From: Erythroxylum novogranatense | Lineage: Eukaryota > Streptophyta > Magnoliopsida > Malpighiales > Erythroxylaceae | Reading direction: 5' to 3' | Length of the DNA: 64,000 bases | NCBI GenBank assembly: GCA_029891385.1 | Contig: CM057231.1 | Location: forward strand, 61,983,103 to 62,047,102 | Shown: positions 1 to 12,462 of the stretch, one piece after another | How the letters are laid out: every line of letters begins with the position of its first letter | Position numbering within the stretch: the first letter of the stretch is position 1 | Notes under the pieces: generated by a model | Told to the model about the DNA's origin: nothing | What the model saw: only the letters and a program-made list of their open reading frames with translations | The model's database searches: none | Made by a program: the position numbers and the translations under genes

Positions 1-134
1 TTAAATTTACTCTTGAGTGTGTACTTTTATTTTTATGTAGTTTGAGAGTGAAAATTTTCATAAATCAGTACTAATTATACTAAATAATTTTCTGAGAACA
101 ATTGATACTGCAAACTACCATTTTTTTATTGTAG

Positions 135-209
135 GAAACTCAAGGAAAAGGGACTCAAGAAGAAGATGTAGAGTCAAAGAAGGCTGAAGTGAAGTCAACA
201 AGAGAATAG
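135..209 (+). other. Possible terminal exon, partial
   Basis: A T-rich run ending in attgtag at 121-134 looks like an intron 3' splice site. It is followed by 24 open codons, mostly charged residues (Glu, Lys, Thr, Ser), and a TAG stop at 207-209. The family A LTR starts five bases later. This could be the last exon of a host or transposase gene whose body lies left of the window, or a chance reading frame. Bases 1-134 show nothing else recognisable. Confidence 0.22.
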
Positions 210-213
210 GCGT

Positions 214-2000
214 TGTTGGGCACCGTTTTCGGAACCTAACCTCTTGCGAATATCATAAGACTTGAGCGTATTATTCGATAGGGTTATTTCTAAAAACCTC
301 TATGGAATCATCCCACAAGGGTGGCGTGCCCATGAAAATCAAACATCAAAACAAACTTATTATTTTAATGTTGGATCCCATTTTTGAATGCGAAGTCCAA
401 CTCTTGCAGAAATATCATAAGACTCTCATATCTTTACTTCATCATACTCTTTAATGCCTTACATACAACTAATTTTCATCATTCACATTTCAATACCCTT
501 AAACAAAGGGTTTTACAAAGCTATAATGGCCTTTCAAGCCACATTACAACATAATTCGAAATCTCAAAATACAAAAATTACATGAAATAGAAATTCTTGA
601 AATGTGACTAAAGCCTTGTGTTTTTCAAAACTAACTCAAAATATAACATAAGCAAATTTAGAGTGATGCCTTGACTCTCTTTCACTCCATCTCTTGTTTA
701 TAACCTAGAGGTGGGGACAGGAAGGGGGTGAGCTTGAAAGCTCGTGGGAAATAGTTTATAATAAAAAGATAAGAAAAAACTTTTGAAACCATTTTCATAA
801 ACTTGTCATAATAAATTTTCAGTGAGTTTATAAAGTACATGCTTCCTAGGCTTTTAGCCAAAAGCCATAAGTTGCAAAACATGAATGCATCAAACTTGTC
901 ATGAGCACATAAGCATATCAAAATGGTTCAGGTGAATCCAAAACAAAACGTACTACATAATTCCCATAAGGGTCTTGTGTAGCCGTGAACTTATGGAAGT
1001 CTATGAAGGAGCTCCATGCCACTAGCGGGCAGGCGGAAGAAGCCTTTAACTTGGTCAACGTGCACGTGACTTATCTTAGGGGATCACCACAAACTCACAA
1101 AACACATATATTTCAAAATCTTATAAACTTGTTGCCCAAAATGGCATTTCTTGTAAACTTGCCTTTTCATATACTTGATATATATCTTGAAAACCATTCT
1201 AAAAAAATATGAATTCATGTACATTTGATCTTTTCAAAATAAAATCACTTTTATAAATCATCACACAACCCATGTAGCAAACACATAGCAAATTTCATAA
1301 ATCATTCATGGACAATGAATGCAACACTTATGTTGCAAATGAAAATTAGAAAACTTCATTGATTTAAGAAAACAATAGTGGCTTATTCACTCTATTATAA
1401 ACATGTACCCACATGATTTCCTTGCTTATAGGCTTGATCAAAATGTCTCTTCTCTTTGCAAACAATATGAGGTCTCTAAGACTCTTTCCTATTGTATCTT
1501 TAATGTGTGCTTCGTGAGCTGATCTAACTGAAATAGGTCTCTTCGATCCCTTTGGTTCTTCAAAAAATGAAGAGATCCTTGGCTCAAATGGAAGCTCTTC
1601 TCTTCCTCTACCTTTTCTCTTCTTGAAAAACCTCAAAATCTCTCTTATAGGCTAAGGAAATTGAAACCCTAGCTTGGTTTCTCTTCTCTCTCTCATTCTC
1701 TTCTTCTCTTTATATTTCTCTCTCTTTTTCATGACATTCTCTCTTTCTCTTTCTTTCTCATTTCGTTATTCTCTTTTGCTTCCTTCCATTCATGTTTTTC
1801 TTTTTCATTTATAAGCAAGACAACACTTCTTCTTCCAATTATGCCCTTAATGATTGAGAATTGTCCCATTTGCCCTTCCATTTATGCCCTATGTGTTTTA
1901 TACTTAAGTGTCTTGCCAAAAGCATCCTTGAATGTTCTAACAAAACTCTTTCTTCTATAAGAATCTTCTCTATTATCTTACGTTTCCAATGACACCAAAA
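214..2000 (-). mobile_element. Family A LTR, copy A1 (probably Ty3-gypsy)
   Basis: Read on the minus strand the LTR ends in ...GGTGCCCAACA at 214. A second, duplicated-looking end (...GGGATCCAACA) lies at 369. It shares long stretches with other copies in the window: the block around 1,010-1,100 recurs at 22,370-22,450 and, inverted, near 42,260-42,360. The block 700-760 recurs inverted near 42,660-42,730 (a conserved core ending in AAGCTCACCCCC). The short ORFs here are not protein families I recognise. The high-coordinate end is unclear; family D sequence begins near 2,000. The superfamily is inferred because another copy (53,300) directly follows an Athila-like integrase. Confidence 0.6.
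1806..1815 (-). promoter_or_regulatory. Candidate TATA box of LTR A1
   Basis: On the minus strand the sequence reads cttataaatg. It sits upstream of a long purine-rich stretch that is shared with the other family A copies (compare 40,372-40,378 in J and 22,111-22,117 in A2). The position relative to the LTR start fits a U3 promoter. Function is inferred. Confidence 0.4.
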
Positions 2001-2989
2001 TCAATCCATTTGGTTCAGTAATTTGAAAGATACACTTTAAACATTTTTGGACTGCTCTTGTCCAAATCAGTATACTATGCACAACTCCTATTGAAAATTT
2101 AAACCTCTTAGAAACTAAATTTGACTTGAACTTCTTCATACCATTTGTAGCTCCATGTCTCTAGTTTATCTTGAAATAAAAATAATCTTATTCGGAGCTC
2201 TAGCGGTCCAAAAATCATCAAAATATTGAAGCATGTTCAATAAAATATACAATTCCTACTCTTCCAATTGATACCCTTACTTTGGTTCAATCCACTCCTT
2301 TCAAATCAACACCAAAATCTATAACATTCAATGGAGATGCAAAAATAAAAGTGTTAGAAATCTAAGGGTTCAAAAATCACTTCATTTGGAGGTCGAAGAG
2401 ACAAATTATGGCCGAACGAAGCAAGCAAGATTTGGTCCTCACCCATATTGAACTTGTCTTGGGACAAATGGCATAACTCTCACTAGAGATGTTGGATTAA
2501 GATCATCTTAGGATGATTTAAAAGATAACTTTGAAATATAAAACTTTGAAGAAGATCTTGAGGTCAGATTTTATCATTTGAAGGGTCAAAATGGATCAGA
2601 TGATAGGATTAGATGAAGCCAAAGGAAAAAGAAAACGAATGGAAAAAGACATAAGAAGTGGGAAAATTGCTATTAATTTCCCTATATATATCGTATTAAG
2701 ATGTTATTTATATGGTTTGAAAGAAGACTTCAAGATATACAACTTTCATGAAGACCTTGAAGACATATTCTATCTTCTAAAGGATAAAAAATGGAACAGA
2801 AGATATAAGATGAACAATAACCCAGAAGAAGTTTATGAACAGTAACACAGAAGATGTTTTACAATTAGCATAAATTTCTCTACTGATATTGGATTTAGGT
2901 GTTCTTTAGATGTTTTGGAAGAGGACTTCAAGAGATGTAACTTTCATGAAGACTTCAAAGATAAATTCTATTTTTTGAAGGGTAAAAAT

Positions 2990-3735
2990 GAAATAGAAGA
3001 TAGATATAGCAGAAGCGAAAAGACAGAAGAAGCAAAAAGACACAAGATAGCAAAACACAGAAGAAACGAAAGAAAAAAGAAACAAAAGGCAGAAGATAGC
3101 AAAACACAGAAGAAATGAAAAGCAGAAGGAGCAAAATACAGAAGAAAATACGTCAACAAAAGATAGAAGAAGACACATCAGTAAAGCACAGAAGAAGACG
3201 TGTCAGCAAAACACGGAAGAAAACACATCAACAAATCACAAAAGAAAACGCGTCAGCAAAAAACAAAAGAAACGAAAGACAGAAGAAGTAAAAGACAGAA
3301 GATACAAAACACAGAAAAAGCGAAAGACAGAAGAAGCAAAAGACAAAAGAAGCAAAAGATAGAAGAAACAAAACATAGAAGAAGCGAAAAGACAAAAGAA
3401 ACAAAAGACAGAAGAAGCAAAACACAGAAGAAGCGAAAGGCAGAAGAAGCAAAAGATAGAAGAAGCAAAATATAGAAGAAACAACACATAGAAGAAGAAA
3501 AGACAAGAAGAAGAAAAAAGGCAGAAGGAGCAAAACACATACGATGCAAAATACAGAAGAAGATGACATCATCACAAAAGAAACACAGAAGGAGATGACG
3601 TCATCACAGAAGAAGTAAAAAGGTAGAAGAAGCAAAACAAAAATGAAACAAAAGACAAAAGAAGATGATGTCATTACAGAAAAAATACAGAAGGAGATGA
3701 TGTCATCATTGAAGAAGCAAAAAGGTAGAAGATAC
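2990..3735. repeat. Purine-rich minisatellite
   Basis: About 740 bp are built from degenerate units of 12-16 bp such as agaagaagcaaaagac, almost all purine on the + strand. ORFs on both strands here (Lys/Glu/Arg-rich on plus, Phe/Leu/Ser-rich on minus) are products of composition, not genes. The array lies inside LTR remnant L, at the place where element D carries a GC-rich island. Confidence 0.85.
3564..3705. promoter_or_regulatory. Four TGACGTCA-like sites
   Basis: Sites at 3,564 (TGACATCA), 3,596 (TGACGTCA, a perfect CRE palindrome), 3,666 (TGATGTCA) and 3,698 (TGATGTCA). They form two pairs, each 32 bp apart, duplicated about 102 bp apart. TGACGTCA is a classic plant bZIP target. Because they lie in a tandem repeat, they may simply be copied with it. 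Confidence 0.35.
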
Positions 3736-4270
3736 AACTTCCTTTACAAGGACCATAACTTTCAGTCTAGAAGTCCAAAAATTCCATACTACATGTCATT
3801 GGAAAGCTAAAAGAAAGACCTACGACTTTCTAGAAGACACACTTACTATAATCTAACCTAGATCGATCTAGAATTTCTCTCGAATTCAAAACACGAATTT
3901 ATACTCATCCAATGTACTACACTCAATTCTCAAATTCATGACAAATTTTGAGATTCTTAAAGATAGAATTTAAATTCGATGTCTTCATAAAAAATGTAGC
4001 CATATGTTTCTAGTTTAATTCAAATTAAGAATCATTTCGTTTAGATAACTAGAAAAAAAATTGTGGCTAAAAGACTGAAGCCTCATCTCGTGAACATTTT
4101 CCAGATCAACCATCCATTTTGTTTCACAATCTTTCCTTAACAGAAATCATACAAAGATAACCTTTTTTACTTCATTTACTCCTCATTCTAAATTTCATTT
4201 CGAATTAATATCATCTATAAAAAATTATAATCCGTGATTAATCATGAACACTAATGACAGAACATACACC

Positions 4271-4277
4271 TATAAAT
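4271..4277 (+). promoter_or_regulatory. TATA box of LTR E
   Basis: TATAAAT in the context acacctataaatacatcc, about 1.5 kb before the primer site, is a good match to a plant TATA box. It would start transcription near 4,300 and leave a long R/U5. Confidence 0.5.
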
Positions 4278-4550
4278 ACATCCCCTTCATCAACTTACTA
4301 CAAAAATGCAACTTCATTTTTGTTTTCATACTACTTCTAACTTTCACCTTAATTCTTCTCACTTCAAAATCTTTTATCCACTAGAAACACCAAAACAAAA
4401 CTTAGACATATCCACATTTCTCATTTGCTACTTTACCCTTGCCTATCATTTATTGGTTCAAAAATTTTCATTCATTTAATCTTTACTCATGACTACTTGC
4501 AAAAATTTCTCTTTCAAATAGTTTTAACTTCTATGAAACATTCGGGGTCC

Positions 4551-4705
4551 AACGCGGCGAAATACAAAGGAATCCAGGTTGAACTTTTGGGAAAAGTTCA
4601 CCACGGTGAAGATTAATTCTTTCGCCGCGGCGAAGGAACCAACAATGAAGCAAAACCTTTCAGGAAAAGTTTGCTGTGGCGAACTTATCTGTTGCCATGG
4701 CAAAC
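4551..4705 (+). repeat. Degenerate CGCGGCGAA motif array in LTR E
   Basis: Five related motifs: acgcggcgaa (4,551), ccacggtgaa (4,601), gccgcggcgaa (4,623), gctgtggcgaa (4,672) and gccatggcaaa (4,695). The last four are two pairs with about 22 bp inside each pair and about 71 bp between pairs. The differences are mostly C-to-T or G-to-A, as expected from decay of methylated CpG. Confidence 0.45.
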
Positions 4706-5759
4706 CTTCAAAAACCTGAACCATTTTTGAAAAAATCACCCACAGTGCGACCCCACCCAATCATCCTTCGTTTAAAAACCTACCAAATTAGGTTAAGAGT
4801 CACACTTTTTAGACATATAGAGAACATATTCACACTCTCAACTCTCTATCTTAACTTCGACCATCATCCATCACTTCTTTCCATTTTTCATCGCCACCTT
4901 CATCAGCTATTGTTGCCATGGATGTTTTTGGTGGGTTTCCGGTTGTGAGTTCTCTTGAAGCAATGCTTGGCTAAGCACCTTTTCCTCTTGAAGATGTAGC
5001 AATGTCTTGAGTTCAATAGGCTTCAAAAGGGAGTAGAATTCATGTTTAGCTACATTATTATGAACTCCTTAGTTAAGATTTATGCTTTGTAGTTGGATTT
5101 TCTTGATTATAGTTTAATCAAGTGTTGGAAAATTTATTGTGTTATTGGGTTGTTGATGTAGAACTTGGAGCTTGAATATATGAAGTCTCATATATATCTT
5201 TTAGTGATTTTTTTAATTCTCTTTTATCTACCTAGTTGTGTTTGATATTGAAATGATGCTAGATCACAAATTGACCACTTGCATTAACTTACCCATTGCA
5301 CACACTAAGATTCATTCAACAAGGTTTTAAAAAATGGATTTCATTGATTAAAACCTTCGACTTAAAGATTTTTTTAAGGTTTATCATTTGAAAACTTAGT
5401 GATTTTCACTCCTACCAAGATTTATTTTGAACTATGATAGCCAAAGCTCATTTTTCAAGAGGATTATCTCACATTTGATCATTGTTTTTAACTTTCAATT
5501 TCTTATTCCCAAGAATCCAAAAATACTTTTTACACACTTCTCTTACAATTAGTTCAATTTTGTTAGTTTTCTTAAAGAACCAAAACCTCCTCCTAACCAA
5601 TTTAGTTTGCATTTCATGACATTTAGGCTAGCTTAGGTCCATTGCCTTAGGTTTCAATTAAGTGATAAGACCTAAGGTTGCACTTTATAATGCAATCCTT
5701 AGAATTCAATTTTTGGTTTGACCTCCAAGGGTAAAATTGAAAGACAACGCGGATCAAAA

Positions 5760-5777
5760 TGGCGCTATTGTCGGGGA
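5760..5777 (+). other. Primer-binding site of element E (tRNA-Asp type)
   Basis: TGGCGCTATTGTCGGGGA is close to the Asp-tRNA-complementary site used by plant Athila/Tat elements (TGGCGCCGTTGCCGGGGA). It sits three bases after the LTR end. This fixes the orientation of E as plus. Confidence 0.8.
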
Positions 5778-6169
5778 ACCAAGCAATTGGTTTTCTTTAG
5801 GTTAGTCATTTTCATTTTTGTTTCTCATTGAGACCAGGAACCTTTTCTTCTACGTTTCATTTTACATAGTTTAGTGTCATAATTGTCAATAGTATAGGAT
5901 TTTTATTTCTCTTTACATAGCATTAAAATTTTAAAAATACAAACAAAAGCATACATTCACAGTTAGACTTTTCATACTTAGCATTCTTTATGCACTCACA
6001 TAGTTTTTGAGTCTTTTCTTTGATTACTGTTTGAGCCATACATACATATTTTCATACATACTTTCACACACCATACACTTGCATACATCACACCTCATCT
6101 TTTATTTGACTTTGTGTGCTTGCGAGAAAATTTTGTTACTTTTTATTTTCCTCTGAATTGTTTCTGTGT

Positions 6170-8279
6170 ATGTCCCAGAAAGCAAAACTCCTACCTTTCT
6201 ATCCTAAAATTGGGAGACATTTGAGAAAAATTAGAAATAAGAGAATAGCAAAAAAGAGAAGTAAGGGACTTGTTGAAGAAGAGTCAAGTGAGCAAGGTAG
6301 TGAGAGCAACCCTTTGGAAGGAGTGAATATGGCTGAGAACCCAACCTTTCCCCAAAACCCTAACTTTCATGTTAACCAACCTATGAATGATGATAATAGA
6401 GGTAATGGGGAGCATGAGAGAGTAGGTGAGAATAAAGGGAATCAAAGGAGAAGGACTATTAGGGAAGCAACAACTTCTGATGTGAATTATGATCCATTTA
6501 CTACTGCTTGTCCTAATTTTGATGTTAATTTTGAAGTTAAGGGATTACTCATTAATTCTCTTCCTAAATTTCATGGCTTGACAGGAGATGACCCTTACAT
6601 GCATTTACAATCTTTGTCTATGATCTGTCAGAGTATGAAACCAGTGGGAGCTTCACTTGATCAAGTGCTATTGAAGGTTTTTAACCTATCTTTGGAAGGA
6701 AAAGCAAGATAGTGGTACATGAGTCTTCTAAGGCATCTGACAAATGCCTACCATAGTTGGGGAAATCTGAGGTAGGTTTTCTTGGAGAAATACTTTCCAG
6801 CTTCCTGCACCTCATCGATGAGGAAGGAGATTTACTCGACACGCTAGGATTATGATGAATCTCTCTATGGCTATTGGAACCACTTCTAAGATTTGTTATC
6901 TAGATGCCCACACCATCAAATACCGGATGAACAGTTAGTGTAATATTTCTATGATGGACTGAAAAGTCAAGACAAAGATATGTTAGATGCAGCAACGAGA
7001 GGTTCATTGATTGATCTTGCGGCTTAGAAAGCATGAGATTTGATCAAGAAGATGGCTCTGAATCATCAACAATACAGTGTTAGAGAGACCCGAGGAGTGT
7101 ATGAGTTGGGCACCACAACAACCCAATTTAAAAGAATGGAGAGTTTGGAGTCAAAAGTTGACTCGTTAGAGAGTAGAGTGACATCACAATTATCCTTCAT
7201 CACTGTAGAGCTAAAGAATATGAACATGCATCGCTCGACGTCTTCTATGGATTTCACAGCACCTAGTTTTGATACTTATGGGTCAGTGATGCACATATCC
7301 AATGTTTTCCCTAGTCGGCTTGAAGAAGTGTCTGCAGTGTATCCAAGATGATCAAATCAGAAATGGGACCCACCTACTCCAACACTTATAACGAGGGATG
7401 GAAGGCCAACCTTAGGTTTAGTTGGAGGAATGAAGAGGGACAGGCTCCGAACAGATTTCAACAAGGGGAAGGAGTTGGTACTTCCACCAACTAGTTCCCC
7501 AACTAACAGCAAATCATGACTGTCCCACCTAAGGAGGACACCAACCAACTGTTGCAAAATATGATGACTTTGATGAAGGAAGAACATAATTTTAACAACA
7601 ACCAGTTTAATGCCATAGCTTCTCTGATTCAGTAAGAGGAATGTTGCTCGGTTCAATGCCCTGGAAAAGTGAATGGAGCAATGGGAGACAAAAGCAGAAA
7701 ATATTAACTCTTTTGTCACTTAATTGTCTAACAACATGGGTGAGAACCAAGCAAGAAGCAGTGGAACCATTCCTTCAAATACTGTGATGAACTCTAAAAG
7801 TTTAAATGCAATCGCTCTTTGAAGTGGGAAACAAGTGAGGTTCAACCATCAAGATGAAGAAGAATGTGAAGAGGAGATTGATAATGGAGAATTACCTTTA
7901 ACAAAGAAAAACATCAAGAAATCTGAGATCTCCAAGGAAAAATCACATTTGAATGAAAGGAAGTCTGAAGCCATTGAAGCCCAAGGTAAGGAGGTAAATC
8001 TTCAAGACCTTCCTTTTCCTAATTCATATTTGATGAGCAAGCGAATGACTGACATTAAGCATGAACAAGATATCATTGATTTGTTTGGTAAAGTAGAAGT
8101 CAATATTCCTTTGCTTGATCTTGTGAAATAGGTTCCTGCTTATGCTAAATACCTTAAAGACCCGTGTACACATAAGAGGAAGTTTAGGCCCAATGAGAGA
8201 GTCCAAGTAAGCTCTAATGTGTCAACCCTATTCAAGCCTCAAATACCTGTGAAATGCCAAGACCTTGGATCTTTCACTA
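6170..8279 (+). pseudogene. Element E gag (Athila-like), with in-frame stops
   Basis: One reading frame runs from an ATG at 6,170 (MSQKAKLL...) to the D insertion at 8,279. I chose this start because Athila-type gag proteins begin with a similar basic segment. Recognisable blocks are the low-complexity N-terminus, the core around NSLPKFHGLTGDDPYMHLQ (about 6,556-6,612), a FLEKYFPAS motif near 6,780, a PHHQI-like segment near 6,905, a coiled-coil-like stretch near 7,130-7,230, and the basic/acidic tail ending KVEVNIPLLDLVK near 8,090-8,128. Several stops interrupt it (for example after KAR at about 6,710 and after DLVK at 8,131). I see no frameshift between the long segments 6,170, 7,040 and 7,835, which share a frame. 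Gag would form the retrotransposon particle. The reading continues into protease at 20,763. Confidence 0.75.
8275..8279 (+). repeat. Target-site duplication CACTA, left copy
   Basis: CACTA immediately precedes the terminal TGTAACACCCC of element D and is repeated at 20,763-20,767 right after the other end. Removing D plus one copy rejoins the gag-protease reading frame of E. Confidence 0.92.
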
Positions 8280-10489
8280 TGTAACACCCCACTCCTGCAT
8301 GACCCAAACCCGACATCGATGGTGATATCCAAGTCCGAGCCCTGTGAGGGTGGCGTGCTACATCACTCAGTCAAAACTCAGTATAATTTTTTTAAAAACA
8401 TAAACATACACAGCATATATATATATTATACAGAAAACAATTAACATACAATCATTAATATGTACATTGGCCGCGGGGGCCCTTTTTATGAATACAATTT
8501 AGTTCAGTCTGTTAACTTTACAATATGACCTAATCATTTGAACAAAAAATTCAGAAAGTACAATTTTTCTTAGACACTAATACAGACACGAACTGATCCC
8601 AACTTCTTCTAGCATTATACGTCGTTGCCTAACGGGGTATTCTTCTGAGTCATGAAAAATAATTGCAAATTTTGGGTGAGTTTTCCGAACTCAGTGTGGT
8701 AACCATCATCGATGATTCACTCAATTTATTTAACACATCAATTCACATAACGTATATTCACATTCTTGCATATTTGACCACATTTCACAATTTTACTTAA
8801 GCTTAGACAATTAAATACATTTCATACGATTAGACATCCATAACCAATTGAATTCACCAAACACTCAAGCATAATATAGTTGTTTCATAATTCACAATCA
8901 GAAGCACCCCATGACTATTATCATATCAGTATATAGCATTTTGCCTTTCATTCAACCAAATAGATCAAATCAAAACAACATGTAACATTTTTTTCCAATT
9001 TATTTCAGTGTTGTGACTGAGGGCCTGAACTGTCCCCATAAGGACACATCAATCGTTGAGCCATAGGATCTGGAACTGTCCCATTAAGGGCTCATTAATC
9101 GTTGAGCTTGTAGCTCTGAAACTGTCCCATTGAGGGCTCATTAATCGTTGAGCTTGTAGCTCTGAAACTGTACCGTTAAGGGCTCATTAATCGTTGAGCT
9201 TGTAGCTCTGAAACTATGGCTGCTCCGATCACAACTATCATTAATTGGTTTTGCAATCATGAATGTATTCATTTACGCTACAGTTCAATCACTTTATTCA
9301 CGTATTCCTATATCACAATCATTTTCAAATTATCACGATCGGACAATTTATTCACAATATTTCACAATATTTCACATTAAAAACACAATGACAATTTCAC
9401 ATACCCATGACACTTCTATACCATATCTTTCCAAGTACTTTGGACCTTCTTTCCGGAATTCACAATCAAACAATATCCCACCATTATCCTCCACATAGTC
9501 AAAATCAAATAATCATAAGCCAATGATAAGTAAGAAACCATCTAGGTCACTCACCTATAGCTTCCGAGCTAATGCCTGGAAGTCTCGGCAATGTCCGTGG
9601 GATGACGTTCCAACTATGCCTCTATAACAATCATAATAATCACATATTACCAAATGCACAATCAGAAATATTAAATAATGCACATGCAGCAATTTAGATA
9701 TGTACAATGCATGTTCGTGACGTTCTCAGCACTATTTCACAATTTCCCATCACAACAATTTTCTCTAAACATTAGAAACTCATTGACATTAAAATCACAC
9801 AATTCGGACCTCCATAGGTCCTATTATAAATAAAAGACGGATCAGAAAATCATTACCCGATCCCCTCACTTCGACCTAACCAATTCCCATCAATTTTCCA
9901 CTCTAAAAATTCTCAATTTTACAAATAAATGAAATTCAAAGTTTCACGAATCCGATGCCTCGAGAATCAGGTCAATCGGAGTTCGGACGAAAAAGATATT
10001 CCCAAAACATGTTCAGATCACACACTACACATAACTTCAATCAAGAAATTGAAAGTCTTAGAGCCTAAATTGTCAATCGGCTCCTTCAGATAAATTGTAG
10101 ATCCATGTCTCTAGTTTAATTTACAATAAGAATCAGATCGATTCGAGCTCTATAACTTAAGATATCTCCAAAATATTGACGTTTGTTCAGACCTTTACAA
10201 AATCGAGACTGAGCACTACACCTAACTTCCATCCAGAAATTGAAAGTCTTAGAGGCTAAATTGTCAATCGGTTCCTTCAGATAAATTGTATATCCATGTC
10301 TCTAGTTTAGACTTTTTCCACCGATCAGCTCACTTTAATTGGGTCGATCTTTCTCCATTTAATGTCAAAACTGATCTATTTGGTATGAAAAGATAGAAAA
10401 AAGTCTTAGGAATCTAACGCTTTAAAAATCAGGTCGATCGGAGGTCGGACGAAGAAGTTATGGCCAAAAGAAGGAAGGGAGGTCGGTCG

Positions 10490-10630
10490 GCCAAAAATCG
10501 ACCCAAAGGGTTTAAAATGAGCTGCTGACGGTCGATGCTCGCTCGATCGGGCGAAGGCCGAAAGCCGCGCTCCCGAATGGGGGCCATGGGGCTCTATCGT
10601 CATGGTAGCCATGTCAATCGTTTGCTATCC
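10490..10630. repeat. GC-rich island in D 3' LTR
   Basis: A short GC-rich stretch (cgatgctcgctcgatcgggcg and similar) stands out in AT-rich LTR sequence. Other family D copies have a different simple-sequence cassette at the same place: the purine repeat at 2,990-3,735, 18-bp repeats at 39,000-39,150 and a GC-rich palindrome at 44,455-44,550. It is absent from the other LTR of D. Confidence 0.6.
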
Positions 10631-12453
10631 TGACCTCCTAACTTCTAACCTTTATATCTTTTGGCTCCGAACTCCAAATTTTACAAACTTGATACCGTTG
10701 GAAAGATAAAAGACTGATCTATGATTTTCATGAAGGACTTAACAACAATTTCGGTCTCTAAAAAGGTCAAAAAGTCCCTCAAATTGACTGATCGATCAGC
10801 ATCACACAAAACAACATCAGAACTTCCAAAAATCATAACTTTTCATCCCCTTAGCCAAAAATTCCAAATTTTATATCACTAAAAAGAGCAAAACAAATGC
10901 TACATCTTTCATGATCACTTAGAGGCCAATTCCATCTCTAACAAAATCAAATTCTCACACAAAGTTTCAGCCTACCTAATTTATTCTCAACAGAAACTCT
11001 ATCTTTCAAAATTCATAACTCCAAATACCCTTGGCAAAAATTTCCATACCATATAGCAATAAAAAGCTAAGACAATATACTACAATTCTCAGGAAGGACC
11101 TCACAACAATTTCCAATTCAAACTAGGTCGAATCCTCTCATTAATGTGGTTGTCCTGTTAGGGTTTATGAAATCAATGTTTAACCCAACCCATAACAAAA
11201 CTTTCCAAATTTATATCTCACAATCCTCACTTCCAAAATTCGCATAAAATATCTCATTAGAAAACTACAACAATCCTCTACAACTTTCCAGAATATCATT
11301 TGAGCCAATTTCACCCTTAACAGCCCCAAATAAATATCAGAACACAAAAAGCACAAAACCTATGCCCTTAGAGCAATTGCACACCAAAACACATTTTGGA
11401 CTGAATTACCACCTGGGCATTATCAGACCATAACTTACAATCTACACATAGAAAAATATCATACTTAGTGGCATTAGAAAGATAACACATAAATCTTCAA
11501 CTTTCAGTAATACCATTTTCATAAAATCTGTTTCCTTTATCCTAGAAAAATTCCCAAAGTTTCAGGTCTTTAATAATGGAACCAAAATCTGGATACTATT
11601 CATCTAGCACACATATCTCAACTTCCGAGCCAAATTAAAAGCTCTTCAAGCCACAATTGGGATGAACTTCCTTCATAGGAATTCTACCCATACTTCTCAA
11701 GTTTAATTTAAAGAAAACCTCAACTCAATAGCATAACCACATCAAAAGTTATAAACAAATACTTGAAGAATGCACAAGTTCCATTTTCCAGATTTCATAC
11801 TAATTCCTACTCCTTTCATGTAAAAATCAATGCCACATCAATAAACATCCCATTTAGCCAAGAGATCAGCCACAAATTCATCAAGAAACTTACTTGAGTA
11901 ATAAAGCACAATTTGGTAGCACACAACATACCCAATTTTCTTCCCTAAATTTCCATTCATCTAGCATCATGAAAACTACTCCAACACTTAATTCAAACAT
12001 TAAACATGTTAAACATCATCCTCAATCAACCATAAATTCACTAAACAAATAATCTACCCATTTACACTAACCACAAGTTCAAGTAATTAATGTATAATTC
12101 ATCATAAGGAATGCTTCTAGCTACCATAAAACACAAAACTTACCTATTAAAACTTCAATCTTCCAATCTTCCTAACTTCTCCCAATCTCTCCAACTTTTC
12201 CCATCATATACGACCATCAACTCTTCAAGCTTAGCTTAGGATTTTTCTTTGTGAACAAAGGAAGAGGAAGCACATACCATAGGAGGGGTTCTTGTGTGGA
12301 TGGAGGTGAGTAGCAATTAAGCTAAAAAGAGGAAGAAAAAGTCGATGAAGGAGAAGAGGAAGCTTCATCCGATGAAAGAGGAAAATAAATCACTTTAAAA
12401 GCCCTTTTTCCCTTTCCAAAATGGAAGCATCGTGAAGCCTCCCAAAGGTAGAT

Positions 12454-12462
12454 ATTTATATA
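12454..12462 (-). promoter_or_regulatory. TATA box, D 3' LTR
   Basis: The minus strand reads gttatataaatatc, a strong TATA box about 530 bp into the LTR. It is conserved at 20,224-20,232 in the other LTR. Transcription from here would give a leader (R plus U5) of roughly 4 kb. Confidence 0.6.

Larger units (their letters stand above)
2000..4100 (-). mobile_element. Family D LTR remnant, copy L
   Basis: The + strand reads like the LTRs of element D: a block near 2,145-2,200 (gtagctccatgtctctag...) matches D near 10,095-10,160. The block 2,330-2,410 matches D near 10,370-10,470, and 3,745-3,830 matches D near 10,650-10,720. The orientation is therefore the same as D, minus. Three copies of a roughly 190-bp module occur at about 2,490-2,985. 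No terminal dinucleotides or target duplication could be fixed, so both ends are approximate. No coding sequence is recognised. Confidence 0.5.
4150..5756 (+). mobile_element. 5' LTR of element E (Athila-like Ty3-gypsy)
   Basis: The right end is set by the ...GGATCA terminus followed by AAA and the primer-binding site at 5,760. The left end is not resolved and lies between the family D remnant and the TATA box at 4,271. The LTR contains a TATA box and a degenerate CG-rich motif array (4,551-4,705). No partner 3' LTR is visible, because E is cut off at 21,368. Confidence 0.55.

Noticed and set aside
3200..3737. Lys/Arg/Glu-rich and Phe/Leu/Ser-rich ORFs on both strands
   Set aside because: They arise from a purine-rich repeat read on each strand; no domain, and both strands open at once.
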